Source of the DNA: Alphaproteobacteria bacterium
GTDB lineage: Bacteria > Pseudomonadota > Alphaproteobacteria > UBA6615
Reading direction: 5' to 3'
Assembly (NCBI GenBank): GCA_039980135.1
Contig: JBDXCV010000009.1
Coordinates: forward strand, 567,854-631,853
DNA: 64,000 nt
The notes beneath the pieces are model-generated. The model ran no database searches and was not told the DNA's origin. It saw nothing but the letters and a program-made list of their open reading frames with translations. Shown one piece after another: positions 30,098 to 40,114 of this stretch (within the stretch, counting starts at the first letter, position 1; every line of letters begins with the position of its first letter). The translations under genes were made by a program, and so were the position numbers.

Positions 30098-31372
30098 ATG
30101 CGAATTTTGGTCGTCGGCGGCGGCGGACGCGAACACGCGCTGTGCTGGGCCATCGCCGCCTCGCCGCTGTGCGATACGCTCTACTGCGCACCGGGCAATG
30201 CGGGCATCGCGCAGGAAGCCGAATGCGTCGCGATTGCAGCCGACGACATCGATGGGCTGGTCTCCTTCGCAACCGATCAGGCGATCGACCTGGTCGTGGT
30301 CGGCCCCGAAGGCCCGTTGGTTTTAGGCCTCATTGACCGGTTGGACGCCTTGGGGATCAAGGCCTTCGGCCCGCGCGCCGACGCCGCGATGCTCGAAGGC
30401 TCCAAGGGTTTCATGAAGGATTTGTGCGCCCGGCACGACATCCCGACCGCCGGTTACGGCCGGTTTACCGACGCAGATGCTGCGAAGGCCTATATCCGTG
30501 AAAACGGCGCACCGATCGTGGTCAAGGCGGACGGCCTCGCGGCGGGCAAGGGCGTGACGGTCGCGCAGACCGTCGACGAGGCGCTCGACGCGGTGGACCA
30601 GGCGATGGGCGACAAGGCGTTCGGCGACGCCGGTGCCGAGCTTGTCATCGAGGAATTCCTGCCGGGCGAGGAATTGTCCTTCTTCGCGCTCGTGGATGGC
30701 GAGACGGCATTGCCGCTCGCCGGGGCGCAGGACCACAAGGCCGTCGGCGACGGCGACACCGGGCCGAATACAGGTGGCATGGGCGCCTACTCCCCCGCCC
30801 CGTCCCTCACGACGGCACTCGAAACCGAGGTAATGGAGACGATCATTCTGCCGACCGTGCGCGGCATGGCGGCCGACGGATACCCCTATCGCGGCGTACT
30901 GTATGCCGGGTTGATGCTCGACGGCGGCAGGCCGAAGCTGCTCGAATATAATGTCCGGTTCGGCGATCCCGAATGTCAGGTGCTGATGATGCGGCTCCGG
31001 TCGGACATCGTGCCCGCATTGATCGCGGCATGCGACGGCACCCTCAAGACCTTCGACTTGCGCTGGTCCGACGACGCGGCGCTGACCGTGGTCCTCGCCG
31101 CAAACGGCTATCCGGGAAGTTACGAAAAAGGCACGGAAATCCGGGGTCTCGACGCCGCCGCGAAAACCGGCGCCACCGTGTTCCATGCGGGGACCGCCGC
31201 CGACGGCGACCGGGTCAAGGCGACCGGCGGCCGGGTATTGAATGTGACCGCCCGAGGCGGCGACATCACCTCGGCTCAGGCGAATGCCTATGCAGCCGTC
31301 GATGCTATCGACTGGCCGGACGGTTTCTGTCGCCGTGATATCGGCTGGCGCGCGGTCGCGCGCGAGGCCTAG
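30098..31372 (+). CDS. purD: Phosphoribosylamine-glycine ligase
   Basis: A 424-aa ATP-grasp enzyme forming GAR in purine synthesis. [19 protein letters not shown] is the GARS N-domain signature. [11 protein letters not shown], then [17 protein letters not shown] (ATP-grasp), the signature [13 protein letters not shown] and the C-domain [15 protein letters not shown] are all present. The ATG has an AAGGA-type SD about 11 nt upstream. Length is normal. Confidence 0.96.
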   Translation: MRILVVGGGGREHALCWAIAASPLCDTLYCAPGNAGIAQEAECVAIAADDIDGLVSFATDQAIDLVVVGPEGPLVLGLIDRLDALGIKAFGPRADAAMLEGSKGFMKDLCARHDIPTAGYGRFTDADAAKAYIRENGAPIVVKADGLAAGKGVTVAQTVDEALDAVDQAMGDKAFGDAGAELVIEEFLPGEELSFFALVDGETALPLAGAQDHKAVGDGDTGPNTGGMGAYSPAPSLTTALETEVMETIILPTVRGMAADGYPYRGVLYAGLMLDGGRPKLLEYNVRFGDPECQVLMMRLRSDIVPALIAACDGTLKTFDLRWSDDAALTVVLAANGYPGSYEKGTEIRGLDAAAKTGATVFHAGTAADGDRVKATGGRVLNVTARGGDITSAQANAYAAVDAIDWPDGFCRRDIGWRAVAREA

Positions 31373-31382
31373 CGAAGCCGGC

Positions 31383-31835
31383 TCAGCGAAGCGCTGCGAA
31401 AAATGCCCGCAGCATCTCCGCGCATTCACCCTCCTCGAGGCCGCCGACGATTTCCGGTGCGTGGTTCGTGGTCGGCTGGCTGAAGATGCGCGCGCCATGT
31501 TCGACCCCGCCGCCTTTCGGATCGTAGGCCCCGAAGAACAACCGCCGGATGCGCGCGAACGCAATCGCCTGGGCACACATGGCGCAGGGCTCCAGGGTGA
31601 CATACAGATCGCAGTCCTCCAGGCGCGGCGCAGACAGTTCGCGCGCCGCCGCCCGGATCGCCAGCAACTCCGCATGGGCCGTCGGGTCATTGTCCTGCTC
31701 GACGCGATTGCCGGCCACGGCCACGACCCGCGACGTATCCCGGTCGACGATGACTGCACCCACTGGCACGTCCCCGGCCACCGCAGCGTCCCGGGCCGCG
31801 GCGATTGCCTGTTGCATATATCGCGCATCGCTCAT
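31383..31835 (-). CDS. tadA: tRNA adenosine(34) deaminase
   Basis: A 150-aa cytidine/deoxycytidylate deaminase-fold enzyme making inosine in the tRNA-Arg anticodon. The zinc site is His54 in HAE (catalytic Glu56) with PCAMC (Cys84 and Cys87). The motif IRRLFFGAYDPKGGGVEHG is typical of TadA. I start at the ATG at 31835 (MSDARYMQQAI); the in-frame extension upstream has no family features and covers the direct repeats at 31861. It converges on purD with a 10-nt gap. Confidence 0.93.
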   Translation of the reverse strand: MSDARYMQQAIAAARDAAVAGDVPVGAVIVDRDTSRVVAVAGNRVEQDNDPTAHAELLAIRAAARELSAPRLEDCDLYVTLEPCAMCAQAIAFARIRRLFFGAYDPKGGGVEHGARIFSQPTTNHAPEIVGGLEEGECAEMLRAFFAALR

Positions 31836-31860
31836 GAAGCGGACGGTGCCCGCGAAAGCA

Positions 31861-31908
31861 TGAAATTGCAACGACGCGCCGGGGCGAGTGAAATTGCAAC
31901 GACGCGCC
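31861..31908. repeat. Perfect 20-bp direct repeat in the tadA/amidotransferase divergent promoter
   Basis: TGAAATTGCAACGACGCGCC occurs at 31861-31880 and again, with no mismatch, at 31889-31908 (28-bp period). Each copy contains the palindrome TTGCAA. The pair fills half of the 94-nt divergent intergenic region, so it may be tandem operator sites or a recent slippage duplication. The second TTGCAA is followed 18 nt later by TAGTGT, 6 nt before the ATG at 31930. Confidence 0.85.
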
Positions 31909-31929
31909 ACTGTTGCGTAGTGTGCGCGC

Positions 31930-32643
31930 ATGTCCAAACCCGTGATCGGCATAACCCTCGATTCAGAGGAGCCGGGCAACTACTCGAACATGCCCTGGTA
32001 CGCGCTGCGCCAGAACTACGCCGACGCCGTGGTGGCGGCAGGTGGCGTACCGCTGGCCCTGCCCCACGAGCCCGATCAGGCGGATGACTATCTCGATATT
32101 ATCGACGGGCTGGTGATCACCGGCGGGGCATTCGACGTCGACCCGTCGATCTTCGGTGCGGGCGAACGCCACCCGACCGTGGTCACCAAGGATCGCCGTA
32201 CGGCATTCGAGCTCGCCACCACCCGCGGCGCGCTGGCGCGTGATATGCCCCTGCTGGGGATCTGCGGCGGCCAGCAGCTCCTGCACGTCGCCCTGGGCGG
32301 CACACTGATCCAGCATATCCCCGATGAAATTCCCGAAGCTCTGGCCCACGAACAACCCAACCCGCGCGATGAGCCGGGACATAGTGTTTCGGTACTGCCC
32401 GGAACATTGCTGCACCGGATCGTCGGTGCCGATTCGCTCGAGGTGAACAGCGCCCACCATCAGGCCGTCAAGGATGCATCCGACCGCATTATCATCAACG
32501 CCGTCGCACCCGACGGGGTGATCGAGGGCATCGAGGCCATCGATACGCGATTCTGTCTGGGGGTTCAGTGGCATCCCGAGTACAACGTCTCGGCGGGTGA
32601 CGGCGCGATCTTTCGAGCCTTCATAGACGCATGCGATCGCTAG
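31930..32643 (+). CDS. Gamma-glutamyl-gamma-aminobutyrate hydrolase family (class I amidotransferase, C26)
   Basis: A 237-aa glutamine-amidotransferase-fold hydrolase related to PuuD. The nucleophile elbow is LLGICGGQQLLHVALGG (Cys112), with the catalytic His in QWHPEY near 217. LVITGGAFDVDPSIFG is the family N-terminal signature. The exact substrate is unknown. There is no SD before the ATG, and the candidate -10 lies only 6 nt upstream, so a leaderless mRNA is possible. Confidence 0.88.
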   Translation: MSKPVIGITLDSEEPGNYSNMPWYALRQNYADAVVAAGGVPLALPHEPDQADDYLDIIDGLVITGGAFDVDPSIFGAGERHPTVVTKDRRTAFELATTRGALARDMPLLGICGGQQLLHVALGGTLIQHIPDEIPEALAHEQPNPRDEPGHSVSVLPGTLLHRIVGADSLEVNSAHHQAVKDASDRIIINAVAPDGVIEGIEAIDTRFCLGVQWHPEYNVSAGDGAIFRAFIDACDR

Positions 32644-32686
32644 ATCGCAGACAATCCCCAATGGCAGTCATGTACGGCGGCAGAGC

Positions 32687-33418
32687 ATGAATTCCGACGC
32701 ACCAAAGGGCGAGCGAATCGCCAAGGTCATTGCACGGGCCGGCGTATCCTCGCGCCGCGAGGCCGAGCGTTGGATCAACGATGGCCGGGTCACACTCGAT
32801 GGCAAGCCCGTCGATTCACCCGCGCTCAATGTCGCCATCGATGCCGACATCCGGATCGACGGCAAACCGCTGCCCGCCCGCGATGTGGCTCGCCTGTGGC
32901 GTTATCACAAACCCCAGGGCCGGCTGACGACCCACCGCGACCCCGAGGGCCGGCCGACAATTTTCGACGCGCTGCCACCCGAACTCGCCAACGCCAAGCC
33001 CGTGGGCCGTTTGGACATGAATTCGGAAGGCCTGCTGTTGCTGACCAATGACGGCGAGCTCGCGCGGCGCCTGGAACTGCCGTCGACCGGGTGGCTTCGC
33101 CAGTACCGCGTGCGGGTCTATGGCCGGATCGAGGACAAATCGCTGGCCCGGCTGGAACGCGGCGTGGAGATCGACGGCACGCATTTTCGTCCTGCCAAGG
33201 CCACGCTGGAAAGACAGGTGGGCAGCAATGCCTGGCTGACAATCAACATCCGCGAAGGCAAGAATCGCGAGGTGCGCCGGCTGATGGAACATCTGGGCTA
33301 TACGGTGAACCGGCTGATCCGGACCGGCTACGGCCCCTTCCAGCTCGGCAAGCTGCCGCGCGGGCATGTCGAGGAAGTTTCCGCCAAGGTGATCGCGGAA
33401 CAGGTGCCACGGGCGTGA
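32687..33418 (+). CDS. rluB: RsuA/RluB family pseudouridine synthase
   Basis: A 243-aa rRNA-modifying enzyme with an N-terminal S4 domain (ERIAKVIARAGVSSRREAERWI) and a catalytic domain with KPVGRLDMNSEGLLLLTNDGEL, where Asp110 of GRLD is the nucleophile. REGKNREVRRLMEHLGYTV follows. RluB (23S U2605) is the best match on N-terminus and C-terminal shape, but RsuA or RluF types are not excluded. The TGA overlaps the rsmD GTG by 4 nt. Confidence 0.85.
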   Translation: MNSDAPKGERIAKVIARAGVSSRREAERWINDGRVTLDGKPVDSPALNVAIDADIRIDGKPLPARDVARLWRYHKPQGRLTTHRDPEGRPTIFDALPPELANAKPVGRLDMNSEGLLLLTNDGELARRLELPSTGWLRQYRVRVYGRIEDKSLARLERGVEIDGTHFRPAKATLERQVGSNAWLTINIREGKNREVRRLMEHLGYTVNRLIRTGYGPFQLGKLPRGHVEEVSAKVIAEQVPRA

Positions 33419-33993
33419 GATCGCAGCCGGGAAGACTCCGTATTATCGGCGGCAGCCATCGCGGCCGGCGGATCGAAATCCCCCCCGGATCGGACGCACG
33501 GCCGACCGGGGACCGGGTCCGCGAGGCCCTGTTCAGCATTCTCACCAGCGGCATCGGTGATACGCCCGGCCTCCCGGACGCGCGCATACTCGATGCCTGT
33601 GCCGGCTCAGGCGCGCTGGGCATCGAGGCGCTGTCGCGTGGCGCGGCACGCGCCGTGTTCTTCGATACCGATCGCCCGGCCCGGGTCCAGATCGGCGCTA
33701 ATCTCGACGCACTGGGGCTCGGCGACCGCGCCGATGTGCACCGGACAGGAGACGCCACCAAACCGCCGGCGGGCACCCCCTGCGATATCGTCTTTCTGGA
33801 CCCGCCCTATGACAGCGACGTCGCGCAAACGGCCCCGGCCGCGCTCGCCGCAAGCGGGTGGATCGCACCGGGCGGGTTGATCGTCATCGAGACGCGGCGC
33901 GGCACGGAGATCGACTGCGGCCCCGGCTTCGAGATGGTCGACATGCGCAGCTACGGCGACACGTCGCTGCATTTTGTGATCTGGGAAGGCTAG
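33415..33993 (+). CDS. rsmD: 16S rRNA m2G966 methyltransferase
   Basis: A 192-aa Rossmann methyltransferase. It has RIIGGSHRGRRIEIPPG, then ARPTGDRVREALFSIL, motif I ILDACAGSGALGIEALSRGA and the catalytic FLDPPYDSD. The start is GTG at 33415, overlapping the rluB stop (GTGA). The rluB-rsmD coupling places two rRNA-modification genes together. It converges on mutL with a 1-nt gap. Confidence 0.94.
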   Translation: MRSQPGRLRIIGGSHRGRRIEIPPGSDARPTGDRVREALFSILTSGIGDTPGLPDARILDACAGSGALGIEALSRGAARAVFFDTDRPARVQIGANLDALGLGDRADVHRTGDATKPPAGTPCDIVFLDPPYDSDVAQTAPAALAASGWIAPGGLIVIETRRGTEIDCGPGFEMVDMRSYGDTSLHFVIWEG

Positions 33994-33994
33994 T

Positions 33995-35839
33995 TCAGCG
34001 ACGCCCGAACAGGCGCTCGATATCGGCCAGGTTCAGCTCGACATAGGTCGGGCGGCCATGATTGCACTGGCCCGCATGGGGGGTCACTTCCATCTCGCGC
34101 AGCAGCGCGTTCATTTCGTCGCGATTGAGCCGGCGTCCCGCGCGGACACTGCCGTGACAGGCCATGGTGCCGCAGACATCGTCGAGCCGCTCCTTGAGGG
34201 TATGCGCCGCGCCGATCTCCGACAGGTCATCCGCCAGGTCGCGAATCAACCCGGCCACATCCGACTGGCCCAGCAGCGCCGGCACCTCGCGAACGACGAT
34301 CGCGCCCGTCCCGAACTTCTCCAGCACCAGACCAAGCTCGGCCAATTCTTCGGCGCGATCCGAGAGTCGTTCCGCCGCCGCCTCATCCAGGTCGATAACC
34401 TCGGGCAGCAGCAACCCCTGGCGCGTCACACCGCCATTTGCGAGCGCGGCCTTCATGCGTTCATAGACGAGCCGTTCATGGGCCGCGTGCTGATCCACAA
34501 TCACCAGGCCGTTGCCGGTCTGGGACACGATATAGGTCTCATGGAGCTGGGCCTGCGCCGCACCCAGCGGGTAGTCCGCATCGGGGGATGCGACATCGGG
34601 TTCGAGTGCCGCCGAAGCAGGCGCCGATTCGAGCCCGGGAATCCCGGCCGCGTTCGCCGGATTCTGGGGGGCGAAGTATGCCGCGGCTGCTTCGGCCAAT
34701 CCCTGCGGCACCCTGCCGCCACCATGCCCGCTCCCGAACCCGCGTCCCGCGCCATATCCCGTCGGCGGCAGCCCCGCCGCGCCGCCCGGACGAAAGGCGC
34801 CCAGCGCGGCATCGGCGACCGTTGTCGACGCCCTGTGCCCGGCCGCCGCCAGCGCGTGCCGCAACCCGCCCACGATCAACCCCCGAACCACACCGGGATC
34901 GCGAAACCTGACCTCGGCCTTCGCCGGGTGGACATTTACATCGACCAGCTCCGGGTCGATCTCCACGAACAGCGCCACCAGCGGATGGCGCCCGCGGGCG
35001 AGAAAATCCTGGTACGCACCGCGCACGGCACCGGTCAGCAACCGGTCGCGCACGGGTCGGCCATTCACGAAGAGATACTGGTGCTTGGTCGTGTTGCGAT
35101 TGAGGGTCGGCAGGCCGGCATGGCCGGTCAGACGGACCGTCTCGCGCGCCGCATCGATCGGCAGAGCGTTGTCGGCGAAGTCCCGCCCCATCACATCCGA
35201 CAGACGGCGCAGGAGCGCGCCCTCGCTGCCGCCGAGGTCTTCTGTCGCGGCGCTGGCGAAGCGTTCGCGTTCGCCGTCGCCAATCGTGAAACCGATCGCC
35301 GGATGGGCCATGGCGAGCCGCTGCACCGTATCGACGGCATGATCCATCTCCGTGCGCTCGGTTTTCAGGAATTTCAGCCGGGCGGGTGTCGCATAGAACA
35401 GATCCCGAACCTCGACCCGGGTGCCCGCCGTCAGGGGCGCCGGCTGCACCGCGTGGACACGACCGCCCTCCACGCGGATCTGCCAGCCATCGCCCCCCGC
35501 CACGCGCGACGCGATCGACAAACGGCTGACCGAGCCGATCGACGGCAGCGCCTCGCCGCGAAACCCGAGGGTCGCGATATGGGTCAGATCGTTGTCCGGC
35601 AGCTTCGATGTCGCGTGGCGCTCGACCGCGAGGCCGAGCTCGTCTGCCGTCATGCCGCCGCCGTCATCCGTGACCGCAATCAAGGTCCGGCCGCCATCGC
35701 GCAGCACCACATCGATGCGGCGTGCGCCGGCATCGATGGCGTTTTCGACCAGTTCCTTCACGGCCGAGGCCGGGCGTTCGATCACCTCACCCGCGGCGAT
35801 CTGATTGACGATGGTTTCGGGCAGGCGCCGGATGGTCAC
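33995..35839 (-). CDS. mutL: DNA mismatch repair endonuclease MutL
   Basis: A 614-aa GHKL ATPase coupling MutS recognition to strand cleavage. Its ATPase motifs are [10 protein letters not shown] (Glu32, Asn33), VTDDGGGM and [11 protein letters not shown] Gly/Pro/Ala-rich linker follows (about 330-430). The C-terminal domain has the endonuclease motif [12 protein letters not shown] from Asp449, plus ACHGSVRAG and GQCNHGRPT, so it is the nicking type of MutL found where MutH is absent. The start is GTG at 35839, overlapping the pgi stop by 4 nt. Confidence 0.96.
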   Translation of the reverse strand: MTIRRLPETIVNQIAAGEVIERPASAVKELVENAIDAGARRIDVVLRDGGRTLIAVTDDGGGMTADELGLAVERHATSKLPDNDLTHIATLGFRGEALPSIGSVSRLSIASRVAGGDGWQIRVEGGRVHAVQPAPLTAGTRVEVRDLFYATPARLKFLKTERTEMDHAVDTVQRLAMAHPAIGFTIGDGERERFASAATEDLGGSEGALLRRLSDVMGRDFADNALPIDAARETVRLTGHAGLPTLNRNTTKHQYLFVNGRPVRDRLLTGAVRGAYQDFLARGRHPLVALFVEIDPELVDVNVHPAKAEVRFRDPGVVRGLIVGGLRHALAAAGHRASTTVADAALGAFRPGGAAGLPPTGYGAGRGFGSGHGGGRVPQGLAEAAAAYFAPQNPANAAGIPGLESAPASAALEPDVASPDADYPLGAAQAQLHETYIVSQTGNGLVIVDQHAAHERLVYERMKAALANGGVTRQGLLLPEVIDLDEAAAERLSDRAEELAELGLVLEKFGTGAIVVREVPALLGQSDVAGLIRDLADDLSEIGAAHTLKERLDDVCGTMACHGSVRAGRRLNRDEMNALLREMEVTPHAGQCNHGRPTYVELNLADIERLFGRR

Positions 35840-37146
35840 GTCGCCCCTCCGGCGGCGCCCGCCGCGTCGGCGAGGCGCTGGCGCGCGCGTTCCTTGCCGT
35901 CGTCGACCGCCGGCTGATCGAAGGGATCGACCCCCATCATGAAGGATGCCGTTACCGTCTCGAGCATGAAATGGACCATCAGGGCACCCAGGGCAGCCTC
36001 GTCGACACGCCCGACCTCGATCCGCCGCACCGGGCGGCCATGGGCACCCAGGCTCTCGATCGTCGCCTCCTGTTCCGCCGCCAGCAGATCGCCTGTCGTC
36101 TGTCCGGCCAGATACGCGGCCCCGGCATGAGTCGCCAGTTCCGGCGACACGCGTTCTCCGCGGCCGGCCAATTGCTGGGTCACGATGGTGAACATCTTGT
36201 CCTTGGGGCCGTCGAGATAGAGCTGGAGCTGGCTGTGCTGATCGACCGCACCGAGCGCATCTATGGGTGTGGTCCCGTGGCCGTTCTTGCCCACGCTCTC
36301 GGCCCAGAGCTGGCGATACCAGCGTGCGAACGGCGCGAGCGCATCCGCGTAGGGCATCAGCACGCTCATGCGCGCGCCCTGGCTTTGCAGGAGCGCCAGC
36401 GAGACGGCCGCGCCAAGCGCAGCCGGCACATCGTCTATGGCCTCTCCCGCGAGGTTCAGGCCCAGCGCCTCGACCGCGCCGGCGCGGATCGCGGCGATAT
36501 CCAGTCCCGCGAGCGCCGCGGGCAACAACCCGACAGCGCTGAGCGCGGAATACCGGCCCCCGATATCGACGGGATGGTCGATCACGGGCGCATCCCAGAG
36601 CGCGGCCAACCGGCGTATCGGGTTGTCCCCCGGTTCGGCGATGACGACGCCGTAATTCGCGACCGCATCGTCGCCGCGCGCTGCGATCAGGGTCGGCATC
36701 AGGGTCATCGCGAGCGCCAGCGTTTCCGCCGTGCCGCCGGACTTCGACACCATGACGAGGCCGGCACGGGACAGATCGACGCCGGCAACGAAGCGCGCCA
36801 CGGTTCGGGGGTCGGGATTGTTCAGAAACCGGACATCGACCGGCGGGGTCAGGGCCAACGCACAAAGCGCCTCTGCGCCGAGGCTGGAGCCGCCCACGCC
36901 GATCACGGCCACGGTGTCACAATGGGTCGACAGCCGCGTCACCGCATCCCGGACAGCCGCGAGATCATCGGATTGCTGCGCGATCGAAACCGCCGGGAAC
37001 CCGCCTTCGTTGATGTCGGCGCGCATCGCGCTCCAGACATCCCACGCCGCCGCGCGCGCCATTTCCAGCGCGTCGCCGGTCAGGCCGTCATCGCCGATCG
37101 AGCTGGCCAAGCAGCCGCTGACATTCTGAGTGTAGATTTCTGGCAT
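35836..37146 (-). CDS. pgi: Glucose-6-phosphate isomerase
   Basis: A 436-aa glycolytic enzyme of the shorter bacterial PGI type. Key regions are [70 protein letters not shown] and the C-terminal [18 protein letters not shown] start at the ATG at 37146 with GGA 6 nt upstream. It is coupled to mutL by a GTGA overlap, an unusual pairing of functions. Confidence 0.93.
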   Translation of the reverse strand: MPEIYTQNVSGCLASSIGDDGLTGDALEMARAAAWDVWSAMRADINEGGFPAVSIAQQSDDLAAVRDAVTRLSTHCDTVAVIGVGGSSLGAEALCALALTPPVDVRFLNNPDPRTVARFVAGVDLSRAGLVMVSKSGGTAETLALAMTLMPTLIAARGDDAVANYGVVIAEPGDNPIRRLAALWDAPVIDHPVDIGGRYSALSAVGLLPAALAGLDIAAIRAGAVEALGLNLAGEAIDDVPAALGAAVSLALLQSQGARMSVLMPYADALAPFARWYRQLWAESVGKNGHGTTPIDALGAVDQHSQLQLYLDGPKDKMFTIVTQQLAGRGERVSPELATHAGAAYLAGQTTGDLLAAEQEATIESLGAHGRPVRRIEVGRVDEAALGALMVHFMLETVTASFMMGVDPFDQPAVDDGKERARQRLADAAGAAGGAT

Positions 37147-37256
37147 TCGGGTTCCGTGTCCACGCCCGGACCGGCAGTCTGCGACCACCGCCGGACCGAC
37201 GGCAATGCCGCATATTGTGGACAAATCGGGCGAGTCGGAGAACGCCCGACCTCCGG

Positions 37257-38609
37257 CTAACCCCCGTCGGTCACGGTCCGCGTCGCCGTGAGCCCCACGG
37301 GTTTGCCGACCACCACCACGGTGAGCGCGGCCGGGTCGAGAATCCGTTCCGCGACCCGACGGATATCATCGAGCTGGACGGCCTCTATCAAGTCATTGCG
37401 CCGATTGAGATAATCGATCCCCAGATCACGGAACTGCACCGCGACCAGGGTCCCGGCGATGGAGCCTGTATTGTCGAACCGCAATCCGAACGACCCGATC
37501 AGGTTGGCCTTCGCCCGGTCCAGCTCATCCTGGGAGATGGCAAATTCCTGCACATTTTCCCACTGTCCCCGGATCAGGTCGATCGATTGGGCCACGGCGC
37601 CATTCTCGGTTCCCGCACCACCCATCCAAAGTGCGGCATTCTCGAGCGGCAGCAGGTAACTGAACACAGAGTAGGCCAGCCCGCGCTTCTCGCGCACCTC
37701 GCCATAGAGCCGGGACGTGAAACTGCCGCCGCCCAGCACATGGTTCAGCACCAAAGCGGCGTAGTAATCGGGATCATCCCGCGCCACCCCGCGATGGCCG
37801 AACACGACCCGGCTTTGCGGATTGTCACGTTCGACGACGATCACCTCACCCGCACCGCCGGTCTCGGCCTGCGGTATCGTGAACGCCTCCGCACGCTCCG
37901 GCAATTCGCCGAAGGTTGTGTCGAGAAGGGTACCCAGTTCAGCCGCCGTCACGTCGCCCACCACGCCGACGATGAGCTCGCCGCGCGCCAGCCGGCGCGC
38001 CACGAACGTCCGCAGATCCGTCTCGGTGATCGCGCCGACGCTCTCAAGTGTCCCGGTGACCGGCCGGCTGTAGGGATGATCCCCGAAAACGGTCTCGCGG
38101 AATGTCTGCTGCGCGATCCGGTTGGGATTGTTCGCACCCGCCGCGAGTCCGGTGAGAATCTGGGCCCGGATGCGCGCCACGGCGGACGCATCGAAACGCG
38201 GGGCCGTCAGCGCCAACCGCAACAGGTCGAACGCTTCTTCGCGATTGCGGGTCAGGGTTTTCATGCGGCCCGAAAAACCGTCGAGCGAGGCGGAAAATGA
38301 AAGAGAGATCGACTGGTCCGCCAACCGGCCCTGGAAAACCTGCGAATCGAGCTCACCGGCGCCTTCGTCGAGCAACCCTGACACCATGTTGGCCAGTCCC
38401 GCCTTGCCGGCCGGGTCCGTCGCGGCACCTCCGGGAAACAGGAACCGAACCGAGACAATCGGCAACGAATGGTCTTCGACCAGCCAGGCTTCAATGCCGC
38501 CGGGGCTGATCACCCGCTGAATATCGAAGGCCTTGGCTGCGGCGGGTACCAGAACCAGGGCAAGCGCCAGCAGCGCCGCGCCGGGCGCGCGTTTCAGGGC
38601 GGGCATCAT
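37257..38609 (-). CDS. M16 peptidase-fold protein lacking the zinc motif
   Basis: A 450-aa exported protein with a signal peptide (MMPALKRAPGAALLALALVLVPAAAKA) and two M16 repeats. Where active M16 enzymes have HxxEH, this one reads GLANMVSGLLDEGAGEL, with no His pair, so it is probably the non-catalytic partner. The C-terminal half resembles the substrate-binding repeat. The ATG at 38609 overlaps the stop of the active M16 gene by 4 nt. The two proteins probably form a periplasmic heterodimer, as in mitochondrial MPP. Confidence 0.9.
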   Translation of the reverse strand: MMPALKRAPGAALLALALVLVPAAAKAFDIQRVISPGGIEAWLVEDHSLPIVSVRFLFPGGAATDPAGKAGLANMVSGLLDEGAGELDSQVFQGRLADQSISLSFSASLDGFSGRMKTLTRNREEAFDLLRLALTAPRFDASAVARIRAQILTGLAAGANNPNRIAQQTFRETVFGDHPYSRPVTGTLESVGAITETDLRTFVARRLARGELIVGVVGDVTAAELGTLLDTTFGELPERAEAFTIPQAETGGAGEVIVVERDNPQSRVVFGHRGVARDDPDYYAALVLNHVLGGGSFTSRLYGEVREKRGLAYSVFSYLLPLENAALWMGGAGTENGAVAQSIDLIRGQWENVQEFAISQDELDRAKANLIGSFGLRFDNTGSIAGTLVAVQFRDLGIDYLNRRNDLIEAVQLDDIRRVAERILDPAALTVVVVGKPVGLTATRTVTDGG

Positions 38610-39982
38610 GTTCGGCTGTCTCCTTCGGCCGGCAGCAACACGCCGGTGGTGGACCGGTTCGCATTGAATACTTCGCGGGCAGCCGCATCGACCTGCTCCA
38701 CCGTGACCGCACGAATCCGGTCGGGCCAGGCCTCGACATCGGTCACCGTCTGCCCCGAGGCCAGGGCCGCACCCAGAACACGCGCAGGACCCCGAACGCT
38801 GTCGCGCGCGAAGATCGCGCTGTCGATAAGGCGCTGCTTCGCCCGCTCGAGCTCATCGGCCGTGATGCCGTCCTTGACCAGGTTCGCAATCTGATTGTCC
38901 ATGGCGTCGCGCACCGTGTCGACCGCTATGCCGGGCCGCGGGCTGAACCAGACACCGAATGTCGTGAGGTCGAGGTCACCGGGCGAGTACCAGGCCCCGG
39001 CGGACGCGGCCAGCGCCTGGTCGACAACAATCGACCGGTAAATCCGTCCCGTCGCGCCGCCGCCGATGATTTCCGCAAGCAGTTCGAGCGCATAGGCATG
39101 CTCGGTGTCGCCGGCGACATAGCTGGGGGCGAGATAGCGGCGCGACCAGGCGGGCTGATCCACCCTCGCATCGCGCATTACCACCTCGCGCGGCGCAAGC
39201 TGCGGCGGTTCAACAGGCCGAAAACGCGGCGGCAGGGATTTGGCTTCGATTTTGCCGTACGTCTCCTGTGCGAGCCGCAAGACTTCGGCCGGATCGACAT
39301 CCCCGGATACAACCAGAACCGCGTTGTTGGGCGCATACCAGGTCTCGTAGAACGATTCGAGATCGGCGCGTGACAGACCCTCGATTTCATGCGCCCAGCC
39401 GATCACCGGCAAGCGGTAGGGATGGTTGAGATAGGTCGCCGCCGCAACCTGTTCGGACAGGAGCGAGCGGGGGTTGTTTTCGGTTCGCGACCGGCGTTCT
39501 TCAAGGATGACACGGCGTTCGGGCTCGATGATCTCATCGGTCAGAACCAACCCGGTCATGCGGTCCGCTTCCAGCTCCATCATCAGCCCGAGATGCCGGG
39601 GCGCGATGGTCTGGAAGTAGCCGGTATAGTCTTGCGATGTAAACGCGTTCTCGCGGCCGCCCAGATTGGCGATGATCTGGGAGAATTCACCCGGCGCGCG
39701 GGTCTCCGTCCCCTTGAACATCAGATGTTCGAGATAGTGGGCAATCCCGGACTTGCCAGCCGGCTCGTCCGCCGCGCCGACCTTGTACCAGACCATATGC
39801 GTGACAACCGGTGCGCGATGGTTTTCGATCACGACAATCTGCATGCCGTTGTCGAGCTCGAAGGTCGTCGGATTGAAGACCTGCGCGTGGGCCGCGCCCG
39901 CGAACGGCACCAGGAAAACCATCGGCAACAGCGCGCGCAACAGCGGGGCACGAAAGGCTCGCGAATACAGCTTCCACGTCAT
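38606..39982 (-). CDS. M16 family zinc peptidase (catalytic subunit)
   Basis: A 458-aa exported pitrilysin/MPP-like peptidase. Signal peptide cleavage is likely at AHA-QV (about residue 33). The inverted zinc motif HYLEH is intact (His82, Glu85, His86), with downstream RENAFTSQDYTGYF. I prefer the ATG at 39982 (MTWKLYSRA) with AGGA 8 nt upstream over the in-frame ATG at 39997. It works with the following inactive paralogue. Confidence 0.94.
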   Translation of the reverse strand: MTWKLYSRAFRAPLLRALLPMVFLVPFAGAAHAQVFNPTTFELDNGMQIVVIENHRAPVVTHMVWYKVGAADEPAGKSGIAHYLEHLMFKGTETRAPGEFSQIIANLGGRENAFTSQDYTGYFQTIAPRHLGLMMELEADRMTGLVLTDEIIEPERRVILEERRSRTENNPRSLLSEQVAAATYLNHPYRLPVIGWAHEIEGLSRADLESFYETWYAPNNAVLVVSGDVDPAEVLRLAQETYGKIEAKSLPPRFRPVEPPQLAPREVVMRDARVDQPAWSRRYLAPSYVAGDTEHAYALELLAEIIGGGATGRIYRSIVVDQALAASAGAWYSPGDLDLTTFGVWFSPRPGIAVDTVRDAMDNQIANLVKDGITADELERAKQRLIDSAIFARDSVRGPARVLGAALASGQTVTDVEAWPDRIRAVTVEQVDAAAREVFNANRSTTGVLLPAEGDSRT

Positions 39983-40114
39983 CAGTTCCGTCCTCATTCA
40001 AAGCGCCAATGTACCGACACCAGATATGGCGCAAGTTTGGTCACCTGCAACGTCGTATACCGGCAATGCAGTCACAATAGCGCGACATTTGGCGTAATTA
40101 GGGCGGCCCGGAGC

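Noticed and set aside
34058-35917. Plus-strand 619-codon open frame opposite mutL
   Set aside because: Shadow of mutL; translation lacks any recognisable domain and is Arg/Gln-rich.
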